Assembly (NCBI GenBank): GCA_964385645.1
Contig: CAYLPT010000215.1
Span: forward strand, 1-13,093
From: CAYLPT01 sp964385645
GTDB taxonomy: Bacteria; Armatimonadota; Hebobacteria; Hebobacterales; Hebobacteraceae
DNA length: 13,093 nt
Reading direction: 5' to 3'
Part shown: positions 12,930 through 13,093 of the stretch, in pieces
Position numbering within the stretch: position 1 is the stretch's first letter
Layout of the letters: each line of letters starts with the position of its first letter
Position numbers and translations under genes: made by a program
The notes under the pieces: generated by a model
What the model saw: the letters and a program-made list of their open reading frames with translations, nothing else
What the model was told of the DNA's origin: nothing
Databases searched by the model: none

Positions 12930-13093
12930 ATGCCCGTCGCCCTCGACGCCATGGGCGGCGACGATGCCCCCCGGTCCACTGTGGCCGGCGCAGTACGCGC
13001 CGCCCAACGCCTCTCCGTGCCCATCCTGCTCGTCGGCGACCAGGACCGAGTCGAGCGAGAGCTGGCCCACCACTCCCCCCGGCCCCCCGGGCT
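12930..13093 (+). CDS. plsX: Phosphate acyltransferase PlsX, N-terminal part (3' end outside window)
   Basis: The first 54 codons of PlsX, which converts acyl-ACP to acyl-phosphate for phospholipid synthesis. The sequence MPVALDAMGGDDAPRST with VPILLVGDQDRVERELAHH is the family N-terminus (DAMGGD is the hallmark). The ATG at 12930 is annotated; a TTG immediately before it (12927) is in frame and sits slightly better, 10 bases from AGGGGAGG (12909-12916), so it may be the true start. The gene runs off the window edge, and fab genes commonly follow it in other genomes. Confidence 0.92.
   Translation, partial: MPVALDAMGGDDAPRSTVAGAVRAAQRLSVPILLVGDQDRVERELAHHSPRPPG

Noticed and set aside
1..13093. 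CRISPR arrays, tRNA or rRNA genes, insertion sequences, toxin-antitoxin or phage genes
   Set aside because: Looked for on both strands; no repeat-spacer pattern, cloverleaf, transposase or terminal inverted repeat was seen.

Overview
The window is bacterial chromosomal DNA, very GC-rich (about 70% by eye), densely packed, with strong AGGAGG-type ribosome binding sites and several TTG/GTG starts. It holds fourteen protein genes, two of them cut by the window edges. No RNA genes, CRISPR arrays, insertion sequences or phage genes were seen. Every gap between genes is under 150 bases, so no long stretch is unaccounted for. The type I-alpha glutamine synthetase and the GlnR-like regulator resemble actinobacterial proteins. 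The overall mixture would also fit another deep-branching high-GC lineage (Armatimonadota or Chloroflexota, for example). The phylum cannot be fixed from this sequence alone.

Layout. (1) 1-543 (+): the C-terminal part of an HD-GYP domain protein, convergent with a small multi-pass membrane protein (554-1081, -). (2) 1229-2158 (+): a ribokinase, divergent from the membrane protein and convergent with the next block. (3) 2177-7619 (-): six tightly packed genes in transcription order: creatininase-family amidohydrolase, zinc-ribbon/TPR membrane protein, pfkA, class II fba, GlnR-like orphan response regulator, glnA. The first two share an ATGA overlap; the next three junctions are 11, 27 and 12 bases; the last is 87 bases and contains a GAAAC-n6-GAAAC direct repeat that could be an operator. 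(4) 7763-11411 (+): a D-2-hydroxyacid dehydrogenase joined by GTGA and ATGA overlaps to two exported M16 peptidase-family proteins. One has the HxxEH zinc site; the other lacks it but keeps the downstream Arg/Tyr pair, as in heterodimeric M16 enzymes. (5) 11527-11997 (+): an unrecognised small charged protein followed by a hairpin terminator. (6) 12118-13093 (+): the widely conserved yceD(DUF177)-rpmF-plsX cluster, driven by a near-consensus TTGACA-N16-TATGAT promoter.

The most interesting feature is block 3. It places the two signature enzymes of lower glycolytic commitment (Pfk, Fba), a GlnR-type nitrogen regulator and glutamine synthetase in one apparent transcription unit, which suggests joint control of carbon flux and ammonium assimilation. 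No wholly new defence, mobile or RNA system was found.
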